Below, in pieces: positions 14,861 through 23,756 of a stretch of DNA of 64,000 nt. A program made the translations under genes and the position numbers. Below the pieces are notes generated by a model. It was given only the letters and a program-made list of their open reading frames with translations. It made no database searches and had not been told where the DNA came from. Location: NCBI GenBank assembly GCA_913056345.1, contig CAJXMH010000008.1, forward strand, positions 1-64,000, read 5' to 3'. Each line of letters starts with the position of its first letter. Within the stretch, counting starts at the first letter, position 1. The DNA is from an uncultured Flavobacteriales bacterium (GTDB taxonomy: Bacteria > Bacteroidota > Bacteroidia > Flavobacteriales_E > Vicingaceae).

Positions 14861-16141
14861 CTATTGCTGAAAATTCCTAATGGTCTCGCTAATGATGCGC
14901 GTGCAATCCATCAATTCTTCTTCTGTCATTACTAAAGGCGGAGCAAAACGAATGATATTACCGTGCGTTGGCTTAGCAAGCAGACCGTTTTCTTTTAGGG
15001 CTATACAAATATCCCAGGCGGTTGAACTATCTTCCGTGTCGTTAATTACAATGGCATTCAACAGTCCTCTTCCTCTAACCAGTTTTACTAAGTCAGACTC
15101 ATCAACTAGCTTTTGCATTTCAGCTCTAAAAATTTGTCCTAAATATTCTGCACTCTCTGCCAATTTTTCTTCCTCCACTACTTCCAAAGCAGCCATACCC
15201 ACTCGAGCTGCAATGGGATTACCTCCAAAAGTTGAACCGTGTTGTCCCGGTTTGATTACCATCATGATCTCATCATTGGCCAAAACAGCACTAACGGGAT
15301 AAGCTCCGCCTGAAAGCGCCTTTCCAAGTACTAAAATATCAGGCTTAAATCCCGCACGACTTTCACAACGAGGTGTAGGACAATCGCACCCTTTACAAAC
15401 TGCTAAAAGCTTTCCTGTTCGGGCGATTCCTGTTTGAACCTCATCGGCCATAAACAGCACATTCTTCGCTTGACAAAGCTTAGCAGCGTCTTCAATATAA
15501 TGATCATCCGGCACAAAAACTCCTGCTTCTCCCTGAATAGGCTCAACTAGAAAACCAACTACATTCTCTTCTTCTAAAGCCTTTTTTAAAGCCTCCAAAT
15601 CATTATACGGTACTCTGATAAAACCAGGCGTATAAGGTCCATAGTTTTTGCGGGCATCTTCATCATTAGAAAATGAAATAATGGTAGTGGTTCTACCATG
15701 AAAATTACCATCGCATACAATAATCTTTGCATCATTCTCCGAAATGCCTCTTTTCTCGTAGGCATATTTTCTACACAGCTTGATTGCTGTTTCAACTGCC
15801 TCAGCACCAGAGTTCATGGGCAAGATCTTGTCAAAATCAAAGAAGGAAGTAGCAAAACGTTCAAACTGACCTAAAACATCATTGTAAAAAGCCCGTGAGG
15901 TAAGTGTTAGCTTTTCGGCTTGGTCTTTTAATGCACCAACGATCTTAGGATGGCAGTGGCCCTGATTAATGGCTGAATAAGCCGAAAGAAAGTCATAGTA
16001 CTTCTTACCTTCTGCATCCCACATGTAAACGCCTTCTCCTTTGCTTAACACAACGGGTAAAGGATGGTAGTTATGCGCGCCATATTTATCTTCTAAGTTA
16101 ATGGCTTCCGCTGAGGATAGCTTGTCTAAAGTACTGCTCAT
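14861..16141 (-). CDS. rocD: Ornithine aminotransferase
   Basis: 426 aa, class-III PLP aminotransferase. Start region [23 protein letters not shown] and [19 protein letters not shown] are typical of ornithine-oxo-acid transaminase; the PLP lysine lies in [18 protein letters not shown] and PLP-phosphate contacts in [14 protein letters not shown] Cys cluster ([11 protein letters not shown]) in the mid-region is seen in Bacteroidota and eukaryotic-type members. It interconverts ornithine and glutamate semialdehyde. A -7-like element (CAAAAGTA on the + strand, 16164-16171; TACTTTTG on the coding strand) sits upstream. Confidence 0.92.
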   Translation of the reverse strand: MSSTLDKLSSAEAINLEDKYGAHNYHPLPVVLSKGEGVYMWDAEGKKYYDFLSAYSAINQGHCHPKIVGALKDQAEKLTLTSRAFYNDVLGQFERFATSFFDFDKILPMNSGAEAVETAIKLCRKYAYEKRGISENDAKIIVCDGNFHGRTTTIISFSNDEDARKNYGPYTPGFIRVPYNDLEALKKALEEENVVGFLVEPIQGEAGVFVPDDHYIEDAAKLCQAKNVLFMADEVQTGIARTGKLLAVCKGCDCPTPRCESRAGFKPDILVLGKALSGGAYPVSAVLANDEIMMVIKPGQHGSTFGGNPIAARVGMAALEVVEEEKLAESAEYLGQIFRAEMQKLVDESDLVKLVRGRGLLNAIVINDTEDSSTAWDICIALKENGLLAKPTHGNIIRFAPPLVMTEEELMDCTRIISETIRNFQQ

Positions 16142-16259
16142 ATCATTTCGTTTTAATGCATTTCAAAAGTATTTAATTCAAGGCTGATTACATAGCAGAA
16201 CTCATTTTCCTTTCGCCCAATTTATCTTAATTGGCAATGGAATAAGTTACCTTTGCTCT

Positions 16260-17690
16260 ATGGGTAGAAAAAGAAGAAAAAAACCATTTTTTGAGGAAGT
16301 AGAAGTTCTTGAATTAGCAGCAGAAGGCAAATCTTTTGCTCGCGTAAATGAGCAGGTATTGTTTATACCCAATACCGTTCCAGGAGATATAGTTGACGTT
16401 CAAGTGACCAAGAAAAGAAGACGCTACATGGAAGGAATGGTGAAAAAGTTTCATCATTATTCCGACATGAGGATTGAACCTTTTTGTGAGCACTTCGGGG
16501 TTTGCGGCGGTTGTAAATGGCAATTTATTCCTTACGAAGAGCAACTTAAAAACAAACAAAAAACGGTAGTAGATGCACTAGAGCGAATTGCAAAAGTGGA
16601 ACTACCAGAAATCCCCAATATTATTCCTTCAGAAGAAACGACCTTCTACCGCAATAAGCTCGAGTTTACTTTCTCCAATAAAGAATGGCTCACCCAAGAG
16701 CAAGTAGATTCAGGCGAGAGTTTTGAAAACCGAAATGCTTTGGGCTTTCATGTCCCAGGGCGCTTTGATAAAGTACTCGACATTAAAAAGTGTTGGCTTC
16801 AGGCTGATCCTTCAAACCAAATTCGCAATTGGGTAAAGCAATACGCTTTAGAACATCAATTGGAGTTTTTCGATCTAAGAGAGCAGCAAGGTTTTCTGAG
16901 AAACCTCATCATCCGAACCTCGTCCAATGCTGAGGTGATGGTGATCTTTTCCTTCTTTAAAGAAATGGAGCAAGAAAGGATTGCACTTTTGGAATCATTT
17001 GAGGAGAGTTTTCCTCAGGTAACTTCGTTGCTTTTCGTTATCAATCAAAAGAAAAATGATACTATCGCAGATCAGGATATTCTGTGTTTTAGCGGAAGAG
17101 AATACATTTTGGAAGAAATGCCCAACTATGGGAATAAGCGGAAGTTGCAATTTAAAATTGGACCAAAGTCATTTTACCAAACCAATTCAGCCCAAGCCCA
17201 TAAACTTTACCAAGTGGCAGCCAAAATGGCTAACATAAAGTCTACTGAAGTAGTTTATGATTTTTACACTGGCACCGGCACCATTGCCAATTTTATTGCT
17301 GATCAGGCAAAAAAAGTGGTTGGGGTTGAATATGTACCTGAAGCCATTGTGGATGCTAAATTCAATTCAAAAATGAATGAAATTGACAATTGCGCTTTTT
17401 TTGCAGGTGACCTTAAGGATGTTTTTACAGAATCGTTTATAGCTGAGCATGGAAAAGCCGATGTGGTCATCACTGACCCACCTAGGGCAGGCATGCATGA
17501 AGATGTATGCAAGCAACTGCTCAAACTAGCAGCTGATCGAATTGTTTATGTAAGTTGTAATCCTGCAACACAGGCAAGAGACCTGCAAATTTTAAATGAA
17601 GGATACACGGTAGAACAAGTTCAAGCGGTAGATATGTTTCCGCAAACACACCATGTTGAAAACGTAATTTTATTAAAAAGAAGAACATGA
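16260..17690 (+). CDS. rlmD: 23S rRNA (uracil-C5)-methyltransferase, RlmD/RumA family
   Basis: 476 aa. An N-terminal TRAM domain (VEVLELAAEGKSFARVNEQVLFIPNTVPGD) is followed by a [4Fe-4S] cysteine cluster (CEHFGVCGGCKWQ) and a C-terminal SAM methyltransferase with DFYTGTGTIANF, DPPRAGMH and catalytic Cys in YVSCNPATQARDL. RumA-type enzymes methylate U1939 of 23S rRNA; the exact target is family inference. A TACCTTTG element (16248-16255) almost touches the ATG, hinting at a very short or absent leader. The next gene overlaps by 4 nt. Confidence 0.92.
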   Translation: MGRKRRKKPFFEEVEVLELAAEGKSFARVNEQVLFIPNTVPGDIVDVQVTKKRRRYMEGMVKKFHHYSDMRIEPFCEHFGVCGGCKWQFIPYEEQLKNKQKTVVDALERIAKVELPEIPNIIPSEETTFYRNKLEFTFSNKEWLTQEQVDSGESFENRNALGFHVPGRFDKVLDIKKCWLQADPSNQIRNWVKQYALEHQLEFFDLREQQGFLRNLIIRTSSNAEVMVIFSFFKEMEQERIALLESFEESFPQVTSLLFVINQKKNDTIADQDILCFSGREYILEEMPNYGNKRKLQFKIGPKSFYQTNSAQAHKLYQVAAKMANIKSTEVVYDFYTGTGTIANFIADQAKKVVGVEYVPEAIVDAKFNSKMNEIDNCAFFAGDLKDVFTESFIAEHGKADVVITDPPRAGMHEDVCKQLLKLAADRIVYVSCNPATQARDLQILNEGYTVEQVQAVDMFPQTHHVENVILLKRRT

Positions 17691-18274
17691 AACCTGTAAC
17701 TGATTGGGAATCGAGGTATCAAAGCGGTCAAACCGGCTGGGATATTGGACACATTAGTACACCACTCAAAGCATACTTCGACCAGCTTGAAGATAAGTCG
17801 ATCCGAATTTTAATTCCAGGCTGTGGTAATGCCTACGAGGCATCTTACCTTCATCAAAAAGGTTTTAAAAATGTCTTTTTAGTTGACTTGGCTTCAAGTC
17901 CTTTAGAGGATTTTGCATCTAAGCACCCTGACTTTCCGCCTGAACACCTGATTCACGAAAACTTTTTTGAGCACCAAGGGCAGTATGACCTTATGGTAGA
18001 ACAAACTTTCTTTTGCGCTATTGATCCGCAGCACAGAGCGGAATACGCTAAAAAAACAGCAGCGCTATTAAGACCTCAAGGCAAACTGATTGGTCTTCTT
18101 TGGTCAGTTCCGCTAAATGAAGACAAGCCCCCTTTCGGCGGAAGCAAAGAAGAATACCATAATTATTTTGATCCCTTTTTCAAATACAGTGTTTTTGAAG
18201 AAGCCCACAATTCAATAGAACCCCGAGCAGGCAGAGAATTGTTTATCATTGCTCAAAAAAAGAAGAACCTCTAG
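17687..18274 (+). CDS. TPMT-family SAM-dependent methyltransferase
   Basis: 195 aa of the thiopurine-methyltransferase family: DWESRYQSGQTGWDIGHISTPLKAYF at the start, SAM motif ILIPGCGNAYEASYL, and EQTFFCAIDPQHRAEYA. Natural substrate unknown; relatives methylate thiols, thiocyanate or halides. Start overlaps the rlmD stop (ATGA), so the two are co-translated; a phosphoribosyltransferase follows 11 nt later. Confidence 0.88.
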   Translation: MKPVTDWESRYQSGQTGWDIGHISTPLKAYFDQLEDKSIRILIPGCGNAYEASYLHQKGFKNVFLVDLASSPLEDFASKHPDFPPEHLIHENFFEHQGQYDLMVEQTFFCAIDPQHRAEYAKKTAALLRPQGKLIGLLWSVPLNEDKPPFGGSKEEYHNYFDPFFKYSVFEEAHNSIEPRAGRELFIIAQKKKNL

Positions 18275-18285
18275 AACGAGAGACT

Positions 18286-18795
18286 ATGGCTAACCAGACA
18301 CAAATATTAGAGCACAAACAAATCCTGCAAAAGATAAACCGCATAGCTTATCAAATCTATGAGGACCATCATCAAGAAGAGGAAATAATCATGGCAGGTA
18401 TAGCCAGTAATGGATATCTATTTGCAAAGCTGCTAAAAGAGAAGCTTGAAGAAATTTCAACAGGCATCCAAATTAAGTTGATCGAATTGAAGATCGACAA
18501 AAAGAATCCGATTGACAGTGAAATAGAATTAGGCATACAGTCTGATGAACTAGAAGCAAAGTCTATCATACTAGTAGATGACGTGCTCAACTCAGGTAAA
18601 ACCCTGATCTATGGCATGCAAGCTTTTCTAAAAGCGCCACTAAAAAAACTCTCAGTGGCGGTGCTGGTGAATCGCAGTCATAAGCGCTTCCCGGTAAATG
18701 CCAATTATGTTGGCATGTCCTTGGCAACAACCCTGAAAGAACATATTGAAGTGAGCTTTACAAAGGAAAACGACTACTCGGCCTACCTAAGTTAA
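18286..18795 (+). CDS. Phosphoribosyltransferase, PyrR/type I PRTase-like
   Basis: 169 aa. The PRPP-binding motif is SIILVDDVLNSGKTLIYG, and MAGIASNGYLFAKLL gives the preceding loop, as in PyrR and related uracil/purine PRTases. No clear PyrR RNA-binding signature can be judged by eye. Last gene of an rlmD-TPMT-PRTase run; its 3' end overlaps the convergent shikimate kinase gene by 9 bp. Confidence 0.82.
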   Translation: MANQTQILEHKQILQKINRIAYQIYEDHHQEEEIIMAGIASNGYLFAKLLKEKLEEISTGIQIKLIELKIDKKNPIDSEIELGIQSDELEAKSIILVDDVLNSGKTLIYGMQAFLKAPLKKLSVAVLVNRSHKRFPVNANYVGMSLATTLKEHIEVSFTKENDYSAYLS

Positions 18796-19290
18796 AAGGG
18801 CAATAAGCTCATTGGGGCTGATCTTGGGCTTTTCAACCACCAAATCTGCTTGCAAATAATAGGGAGAACGCTCCTCTAATTGATGCTTTACAAAATCAAG
18901 AAGTTCAGCTTCACTTAAGTTTGCTATGAGCGGACGTTTGCTTCGATTCTGCTTTAGCCTGCCCAAGAGCACCTTTAAAGGAACGTTCAGGTAAACTGAA
19001 GTCCCGCTTTTTTTGATCAAGTCCATATTATCATAAAAACAAGGTGTCCCCCCCCCTAAGGCAATCACAGCTCGTTTTGAAGCCACCTCCTTCAGCGCCC
19101 TTCGTTCAGCTTCGCGAAAATACTGCTCCCCTTCTTTTTTAAAAATTTCGGTTATACCTCTCCCCTCTTTTTCAGCAATCATATCGTCAAGGTCAAGGCA
19201 AGATAGCTCCAAACGATTGGCAAGCTTTTTGGCCAAACTAGATTTGCCACTAGCCATAAACCCTATTAAGAAGATCGGTGTCTTGATCAT
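18787..19290 (-). CDS. aroK: Shikimate kinase
   Basis: 167 aa. Walker A LIGFMASGKSS, shikimate-binding DLDDMIAEKEGRGITEIF, and GGGTPCF, all canonical; the lid region has RLKQNRSKRPL. Phosphorylates shikimate in aromatic amino acid synthesis. It overlaps the upstream SDR gene by 4 nt, so the two are probably one transcript. Confidence 0.95.
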   Translation of the reverse strand: MIKTPIFLIGFMASGKSSLAKKLANRLELSCLDLDDMIAEKEGRGITEIFKKEGEQYFREAERRALKEVASKRAVIALGGGTPCFYDNMDLIKKSGTSVYLNVPLKVLLGRLKQNRSKRPLIANLSEAELLDFVKHQLEERSPYYLQADLVVEKPKISPNELIALLT

Positions 19291-20096
19291 GAATTAAGCG
19301 GTGAATCTGGTTCCTGTTTCATTTTATTGAAAACTGCCTTTTGAATCACCTTGGGCAAAAACTTAGAAAGGAAAACCGCTAGTTTACCCTCACGTGTCAG
19401 TACAATACTTTGTTTTCTGCCCTTCACTGCTGAATAGATATGGTCTGCTACTTCTTCAGCACTCATCATTTTTTCTTCTTTGCGAGGTGATTCTGATTGC
19501 GCGCTGCCGTCTGCGGTCAGGGCTCTTTTTCTAATCTCTGAAGCCGTAAAGCCAGGACAAGCAATTAGCACGTGAAGGCCTTTTTCAAGGTTTTCAGTTC
19601 GCAATGATTCTAAAAAACCCTGGAGAGCAAACTTTGAAGCTGAATAGGCCGTTCTAGCCGGAAGTCCCACGTAGCCGGCAATTGAAGAAACTCCAACTAC
19701 CGAACCTTTTGATTTTAGCAAATAGGGCAAAGCGTATTTAGTGCAGTAAATACTACCCCAAAAGTTTACATCCATTACATTTTTCATGACTTGCAAGTCG
19801 AGCTTTTCAAACAAAGCCCGCATTGAAATGCCGGCATTATTGATGAGCACATCTACAGTTCCAAATTTTTGCACCGCTTTGTCGATCATGTTTGCGCAAT
19901 CTGCCTCTTTAGAAACATCAGCGCTTATTAGCAACACCTCAGCTCCAAGAGATTCGATTATTTTAGCTGTTTCTTGAAGTTTCGCTTCATTACGTGCAGC
20001 AATGACTAAGTTGCATCCTGCCTGTGCAAAACGAATTGCAGTAGCTTTTCCTATACCTGAAGAGGCCCCGGTGATAACGACAACTTTATTTTTCAT
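19287..20096 (-). CDS. Short-chain dehydrogenase/reductase
   Basis: 269 aa. Rossmann motif VVITGASSGIGKATA, NNAG, catalytic Ser (VVGVSSIAGY) and YxxxK (AYSASKFALQG). Near the C-terminus a basic stretch (KFLPKVIQKAVFNKMKQ) could associate with the membrane, as in DHRS7-like members. Substrate unknown. Upstream partner of aroK in the same transcript. Confidence 0.9.
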   Translation of the reverse strand: MKNKVVVITGASSGIGKATAIRFAQAGCNLVIAARNEAKLQETAKIIESLGAEVLLISADVSKEADCANMIDKAVQKFGTVDVLINNAGISMRALFEKLDLQVMKNVMDVNFWGSIYCTKYALPYLLKSKGSVVGVSSIAGYVGLPARTAYSASKFALQGFLESLRTENLEKGLHVLIACPGFTASEIRKRALTADGSAQSESPRKEEKMMSAEEVADHIYSAVKGRKQSIVLTREGKLAVFLSKFLPKVIQKAVFNKMKQEPDSPLNS

Positions 20097-20164
20097 GAAT
20101 TAAAGGTGATGGGTGATTTAGCGCTTTGCTTAAGTTTGTCTGAACATTCAAATTTAACGGAAGC

Positions 20165-21325
20165 ATGCTAATTCGGGAAGTTACTGATGAAAAAACTGAA
20201 AAGGAATTTTTGGCTCTACCGCATATCATCTATCAAGATGACTCCAATTGGGTTCCACATCTAATCCAAGATATTAAAGGGGTTTTCGATCCTAAAAAGA
20301 ATAAGTTCTTCAGACATGGAGAGGTGAGCCGATGGATTCTTGAAAAGGACGGTAAAACCATTGGAAGAATAGCAGCATTTATTAACCACAAAGGGAATAA
20401 AAAACAGAAGTTAGATACCGGAGGTGTTGGCTTTTTTGAGTGCATCAACGATCAAGAAGCGGCTTTTAAACTATTTGACACAGGGAAGAAATGGCTAGAG
20501 GATAAGAAGATGGAAGCCATGGATGGACCAATCAACTTTGGTGAAAAAGACAAATACTGGGGTTTGATCATTAATAATTTTGACTATCCTCCCTACTACT
20601 GCCAAAATTACAATCCCGAATATTACGTTCCCTTTTTTGAGAATTACGGCTTTAAAAAATACTACGAGCAATTCATCTATTACCGAAAGACAGCAGATGA
20701 ACTGATTCCACTGCTCAAAGAAAAATCTGCACGCATTCGAAAAGATCCCAAGTTCACTTTTGAAACCATCAGCAAAAAACGGCTGGAGAAATACGCAGAA
20801 GATTTCAGAACCATTTACAACCGAGCTTGGACAAAACATGAAGGCTTCGCGGGCATGGAGAAGAGGCAGTCAATGGCGATCATGAAAACCATAAAACCCA
20901 TACTCGATGAAGACTTGATCTACTTTGCCTATTATGATGGTAGACCGGTTGGCTTCTTTATCGCCTTGCCAGAGATCAATCAAATCTTTAAATATGTCAA
21001 TGGCAACTTGAATTGGTGGGGAAAGCTAAAGTTTCTTTACCATAAATGGAGAGGAACCTGTACCACTTTCTTCGGTTTAGCTTTCGGTATAGACCCTGAT
21101 TTTCAAGGCAAAGGACTTGAAGGTGCTATTTTTGAAGAATGCAAGAAAATTGTGAGCGCAAAAAACTCATACGAAGATGTGGTGATTACCTGGATTGGTG
21201 ATTTTAATCCAAAAATGATACACGTTATTGAAAATTTAGGTGCCACAAGACTTAGAACACTTGCTACTTATCGCTATTTATTTGACCGAGAAGCTGAATT
21301 TGAACGTGCTAAAATTATTGGATAA
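20165..21325 (+). CDS. GNAT-like N-acyltransferase family protein (YghO-like)
   Basis: 386 aa. Start LIREVTDEKTEKEFLALPHIIYQDDSNWVPHL matches large GNAT-superfamily proteins of unknown role found near lipid or cell-surface genes. The C-terminal half contains FGIDPDFQGKGLEGAIFEE, which resembles the acetyl-CoA-binding motif A (Q/RxxGxG/A). Substrate unknown. Monocistronic, followed by the tRNA-Lys promoter. Confidence 0.78.
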   Translation: MLIREVTDEKTEKEFLALPHIIYQDDSNWVPHLIQDIKGVFDPKKNKFFRHGEVSRWILEKDGKTIGRIAAFINHKGNKKQKLDTGGVGFFECINDQEAAFKLFDTGKKWLEDKKMEAMDGPINFGEKDKYWGLIINNFDYPPYYCQNYNPEYYVPFFENYGFKKYYEQFIYYRKTADELIPLLKEKSARIRKDPKFTFETISKKRLEKYAEDFRTIYNRAWTKHEGFAGMEKRQSMAIMKTIKPILDEDLIYFAYYDGRPVGFFIALPEINQIFKYVNGNLNWWGKLKFLYHKWRGTCTTFFGLAFGIDPDFQGKGLEGAIFEECKKIVSAKNSYEDVVITWIGDFNPKMIHVIENLGATRLRTLATYRYLFDREAEFERAKIIG

Positions 21326-21387
21326 GACTAGTTATCAAGACCTTGAACTTCAAGCTAAAATTTTTATTAAAAAAGTAAGAAGTGTTC

Positions 21388-21418
21388 TTGGTCATTATTT
21401 TCAATGATTATATCTTTG
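21388..21418 (+). promoter_or_regulatory. Promoter of tRNA-Lys
   Basis: TTG (21388-21390), a 20-nt spacer, then TATCTTTG (21411-21418): an exact match to the Bacteroidota sigma-factor consensus. Predicted start is about 21425, 24 nt before the tRNA. Confidence 0.75.
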
Positions 21419-21448
21419 CAGTCCGAAAATTTTTCGGTGGTTCTAATA

Positions 21449-21521
21449 GACTTGCTAGCTCAGCTGGTAGAGCACATCCCTTTTAAGGATGGGGTCCAGG
21501 GTTCGAACCCCTGGCAAGTCA
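21449..21521 (+). tRNA. tRNA-Lys(TTT)
   Basis: 73-nt cloverleaf: acceptor GACTTGC/GCAAGTC, D arm GCTCAGCTGGTAGAGC, anticodon arm CATCC-CTTTTAA-GGATG with anticodon TTT, T arm CAGGG-TTCGAAC-CCCTG, discriminator A. CCA is not encoded. A terminator follows. Confidence 0.96.
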
Positions 21522-21530
21522 CGAAAGCGA

Positions 21531-21562
21531 AAATCCTCACCTCTTTCAGGTGGGGATTTTTT
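21531..21562 (+). terminator. Terminator after tRNA-Lys
   Basis: AAATCCTCACCT / AGGTGGGGATTT stem (one G-T pair), loop CTTTC, followed by T residues. Confidence 0.85.
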
Positions 21563-21918
21563 GGTTTGAATACCTTGCTAGATGGTGATCCTTCTTCATT
21601 TTATTTCGGAGGACAGGGAAGCCTGTGCCAAGCAATTCAGGTGCCGAAGTGAACCCCCGGCCTGTGTGCCGAAACAAAGTGAAGGCATGCAAGTCACGAA
21701 AGCGAAAAAGCTAGCCCATAGGGCTGGCTTTGTGGATTGATAACTTTTGGAGGGAATCTTCCTTGATTTCATTTGAACGAAAGGGTTATCCACCTGCAGA
21801 TTGGAGAGTCATGTTCCCCAAAGTTCCAGAGTTAGAATTTTCGAAGTCTTTGCTTCAAAATAAAAAATTCTTGGACTAAATAATAGAAATATTCCATTAC
21901 TTTTGGGCTCCAACATTA
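21563..21918 (+). repeat. Decayed copy of tRNA-Lys 3' end with terminator-like hairpin
   Basis: No gene is seen here. GCAAGTCACGAAAGCGAAAA (21689-21708) repeats exactly the 3' end of tRNA-Lys and its downstream bases (21514-21533). It is followed by another hairpin, AAAGCTAGCCC / GGGCTGGCTTT (about 21706-21732). Upstream of the copy, GAACCCC (21651-21657) looks like the T-arm, separated from the acceptor end by ~30 unrelated bases including GCCGAAACAAAGT. A promoter-like TACTTTTG (21898-21905) closes the stretch. Confidence 0.6.
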
Positions 21919-22647
21919 ATGAACTTGATTATGAAACCTATTTTCGTTGCCCTTTTATCGTTAATCAGTTTTTTATCCTATTCGCAAGCTATAGAAAAGA
22001 CAGAGACAAAAATAAATAGTAGTGCGGATCTATCAATTTTTGTGGGAGGCTCTCAAGCCCTAGGAGCATATGGCAGTGCAGAAATTAGTGATGAAGAAGC
22101 AGGATATGCTGAATCAGGAAGTGTATGGGGCTTCAGATTAAATTTACGCCTAGTAGAACAACTGAAATTAGTGTTTGAATATTCTCAGAGCAACCATTCT
22201 TTTAGAGATCAGAACTTTACAGAGGACCTAAGGGTTCGATCAGGTCAACCTTTTTCTACCACAGCAGAAAACTACAGAATATCTTTTGCAGGAGTTGGAG
22301 TAAAGTTTGTGGTAGGTCAAAATAAAATAAAAGCTTATTTAAATCCTATGTTCGGAAGAACCACTATGATATTCCCAGAGATAACGACTAGAAACGGGTC
22401 CATTACAACGACCATAGCAGAATCTGAAGAAACGATGTTCAGCTATAAATTAAATGCAGGAGTCGATGTAACACTTTCACCCCGAATTACATTAGGCTTT
22501 AATGTGGCGTATTTGAACTTAGGTATTGTTGAAACCAATTCAAGCGGCACCACTCAGCAGGGAGGTCAAAGTATTAGTCAACCAGTTGAATTGAAAATTC
22601 CAACTTCAGTTTTAAATTCCAGCTTAAGTTTAGGATATCGGTTTTAA
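21919..22647 (+). CDS. Outer-membrane beta-barrel family protein
   Basis: 242 aa (238 if ATG21931 is used). Signal peptide MKPIFVALLSLISFLSYSQA, then alternating amphipathic strands (GFRLNLRLVEQLKLVFEYSQ, GVGVKFVVGQNKIKAYLNPMFG, RITLGFNVAYLNLG) and a C-terminal strand SLSLGYRF ending in Phe, typical of small OmpA/porin-like barrels. Specific role unknown. TTG at 21871 and TACTTTTG at 21898-21905 form a promoter with a slightly long spacer (24 nt). Confidence 0.78.
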   Translation: MNLIMKPIFVALLSLISFLSYSQAIEKTETKINSSADLSIFVGGSQALGAYGSAEISDEEAGYAESGSVWGFRLNLRLVEQLKLVFEYSQSNHSFRDQNFTEDLRVRSGQPFSTTAENYRISFAGVGVKFVVGQNKIKAYLNPMFGRTTMIFPEITTRNGSITTTIAESEETMFSYKLNAGVDVTLSPRITLGFNVAYLNLGIVETNSSGTTQQGGQSISQPVELKIPTSVLNSSLSLGYRF

Positions 22648-22686
22648 CATTCTACCACCAACTGCTGCAAACAAGGCTTTTTAATA

Positions 22687-22717
22687 TTGAATATCCTATT
22701 GATTAGTACTACTTTTG
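22687..22717 (+). promoter_or_regulatory. Promoter of tRNA-Leu
   Basis: TTG (22687-22689), a 20-nt spacer, TACTTTTG (22710-22717); same arrangement and spacing as the tRNA-Lys promoter. Confidence 0.75.
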
Positions 22718-22728
22718 CAAAGGTAAAT

Positions 22729-22812
22729 ACCCCCGTGCTGAAATTGGTAGACAGGCATGGTTGAGGGCCATGTGTCCGTTTGGACGTGCAGGTTCGACTC
22801 CCGTCGGGGGTA
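22729..22812 (+). tRNA. tRNA-Leu(GAG)
   Basis: 84 nt with the long variable arm of a class II tRNA (TGTCCGTTTGGACGT). Acceptor ACCCCCG/CGGGGGT, anticodon arm CATGG-TTGAGGG-CCATG giving anticodon GAG, T arm with GGTTCGACTCC, discriminator A. Confidence 0.93.
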
Positions 22813-23178
22813 CTTGGTGATTAATTCGCCTTCAAAATTCATTCAAAAGCGAGCAATACAAAAGCTCGCTTTTGTTATTTGTGAGCTAGAATGAATTCAA
22901 GCGAAAGCTTGGCGAATTAATCCAATCCACGACTAGACGGGCGAGACAAAGTCACTCCCGTCGGGGGTACTTCACTAATTGGTTAAAGGCGAACATTCTG
23001 TTGTTCGCCTTTTCTGTTTAAAACCAACCTCAATACTCTTAATACGCAGGTTCTCGCCCGACTGAATGGCTTCAGCCGTTCGGGCGGGGACTCCCGTCGG
23101 GGGTACTTGGTGATTAATTCGCCTCTATATTTATTCAAAAGCGAGCAATACAAAAGCTCGCTTTTTTATTTTTGTGAG
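22813..23178 (+). repeat. Tandem modules of tRNA-Leu 3' end plus terminator
   Basis: No gene is seen. The real tRNA end is followed by a terminator (AAAAGCGAGC / GCTCGCTTTT, 22844-22874). The 3' end (ACTCCCGTCGGGGGTACTT) then recurs at 22954-22972 followed by AAAGGCGAAC / GTTCGCCTTTT (22985-23014), and again at 23090-23126 followed by a copy of the first terminator (23137-23167). The third copy also keeps the T-arm start GCAGGTTC, split from the rest by a ~37-nt palindrome-bearing insert (CGCCCGA...TCGGGCG). Confidence 0.75.
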
Positions 23179-23388
23179 ATGGAAAAGCCAAAAAAGACAA
23201 AGCTTGTACGTAAAAAAAGTAAAGATCTATTTGATCGTTGGAACGCAGCTGCTACCATCAAAAAAGGTGACATCCCGCCTGTTATCTTGAAAAAGTTAGG
23301 CATTCGAATTTTAGGAATTGTACTGCTTATCATTTTTAGCCCAATTTTATTAGCCATTTTTATTCTTGTTCTAGCAGTTTCATTGTGA
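23179..23388 (+). CDS. Small single-pass membrane protein
   Basis: 69 aa from ATG23179 (an upstream in-frame GTG at 23107 would start within the tRNA-derived repeats). A charged Lys-rich N-terminus (MEKPKKTKLVRKKSKDLFDRW) is followed by one strong hydrophobic helix (ILGIVLLIIFSPILLAIFILVLAVSL). Unknown function. Its stop overlaps the start of the next gene. Confidence 0.6.
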   Translation: MEKPKKTKLVRKKSKDLFDRWNAAATIKKGDIPPVILKKLGIRILGIVLLIIFSPILLAIFILVLAVSL

Positions 23389-23756
23389 TAAAAAACGTTC
23401 ATATTGGCTTTTTTTTCTTGTTATTTATCTTTTTGCTTCATCAGCTTACACAGAAGGTATTTGAGCTATCCATGCCTTTTATTGACGCCTATCTTGATCC
23501 TTTTTGCTTTATTGGCCTAACACTTTACCTCATCAAGTTTGAACGAAAGTTACTTCTTGGGACAAACCACCTTAGTCTGATTGAAGCTATTCTATACGCT
23601 ATCTTTCTTGCCCTAATCAGTGAACTCATTCTTCCCCTTTTTTCAGAGAAATTGACTTATGACCTGTTAGACTTTTTTGCCATGTTCGCGGGTCTAAGCT
23701 TCTTCCTTCTCATTAATTTCTCCCAACTTGCAAGTTTTGAAGTGAAAAGGCACTAG
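23385..23756 (+). CDS. Small multi-pass membrane protein
   Basis: 123 aa starting at a GTG overlapping the previous stop. Three or four hydrophobic helices with the motif FIDAYLDPFCFIGL, and YDLLDFFAMFAGLSFF near the end. I associate this with a small Cytophagales protein family labelled in databases as magnesium citrate secondary transporter-like, but the function is not proven. It ends at TAG 23754; the same frame continues into the degraded kinase but the protein has its family's full length. Confidence 0.6.
   Translation: MIKNVHIGFFFLLFIFLLHQLTQKVFELSMPFIDAYLDPFCFIGLTLYLIKFERKLLLGTNHLSLIEAILYAIFLALISELILPLFSEKLTYDLLDFFAMFAGLSFFLLINFSQLASFEVKRH

Noticed and set aside
21404-21652. ORF covering tRNA-Lys
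   Set aside because: It translates through a clear tRNA and its terminator; not a gene.
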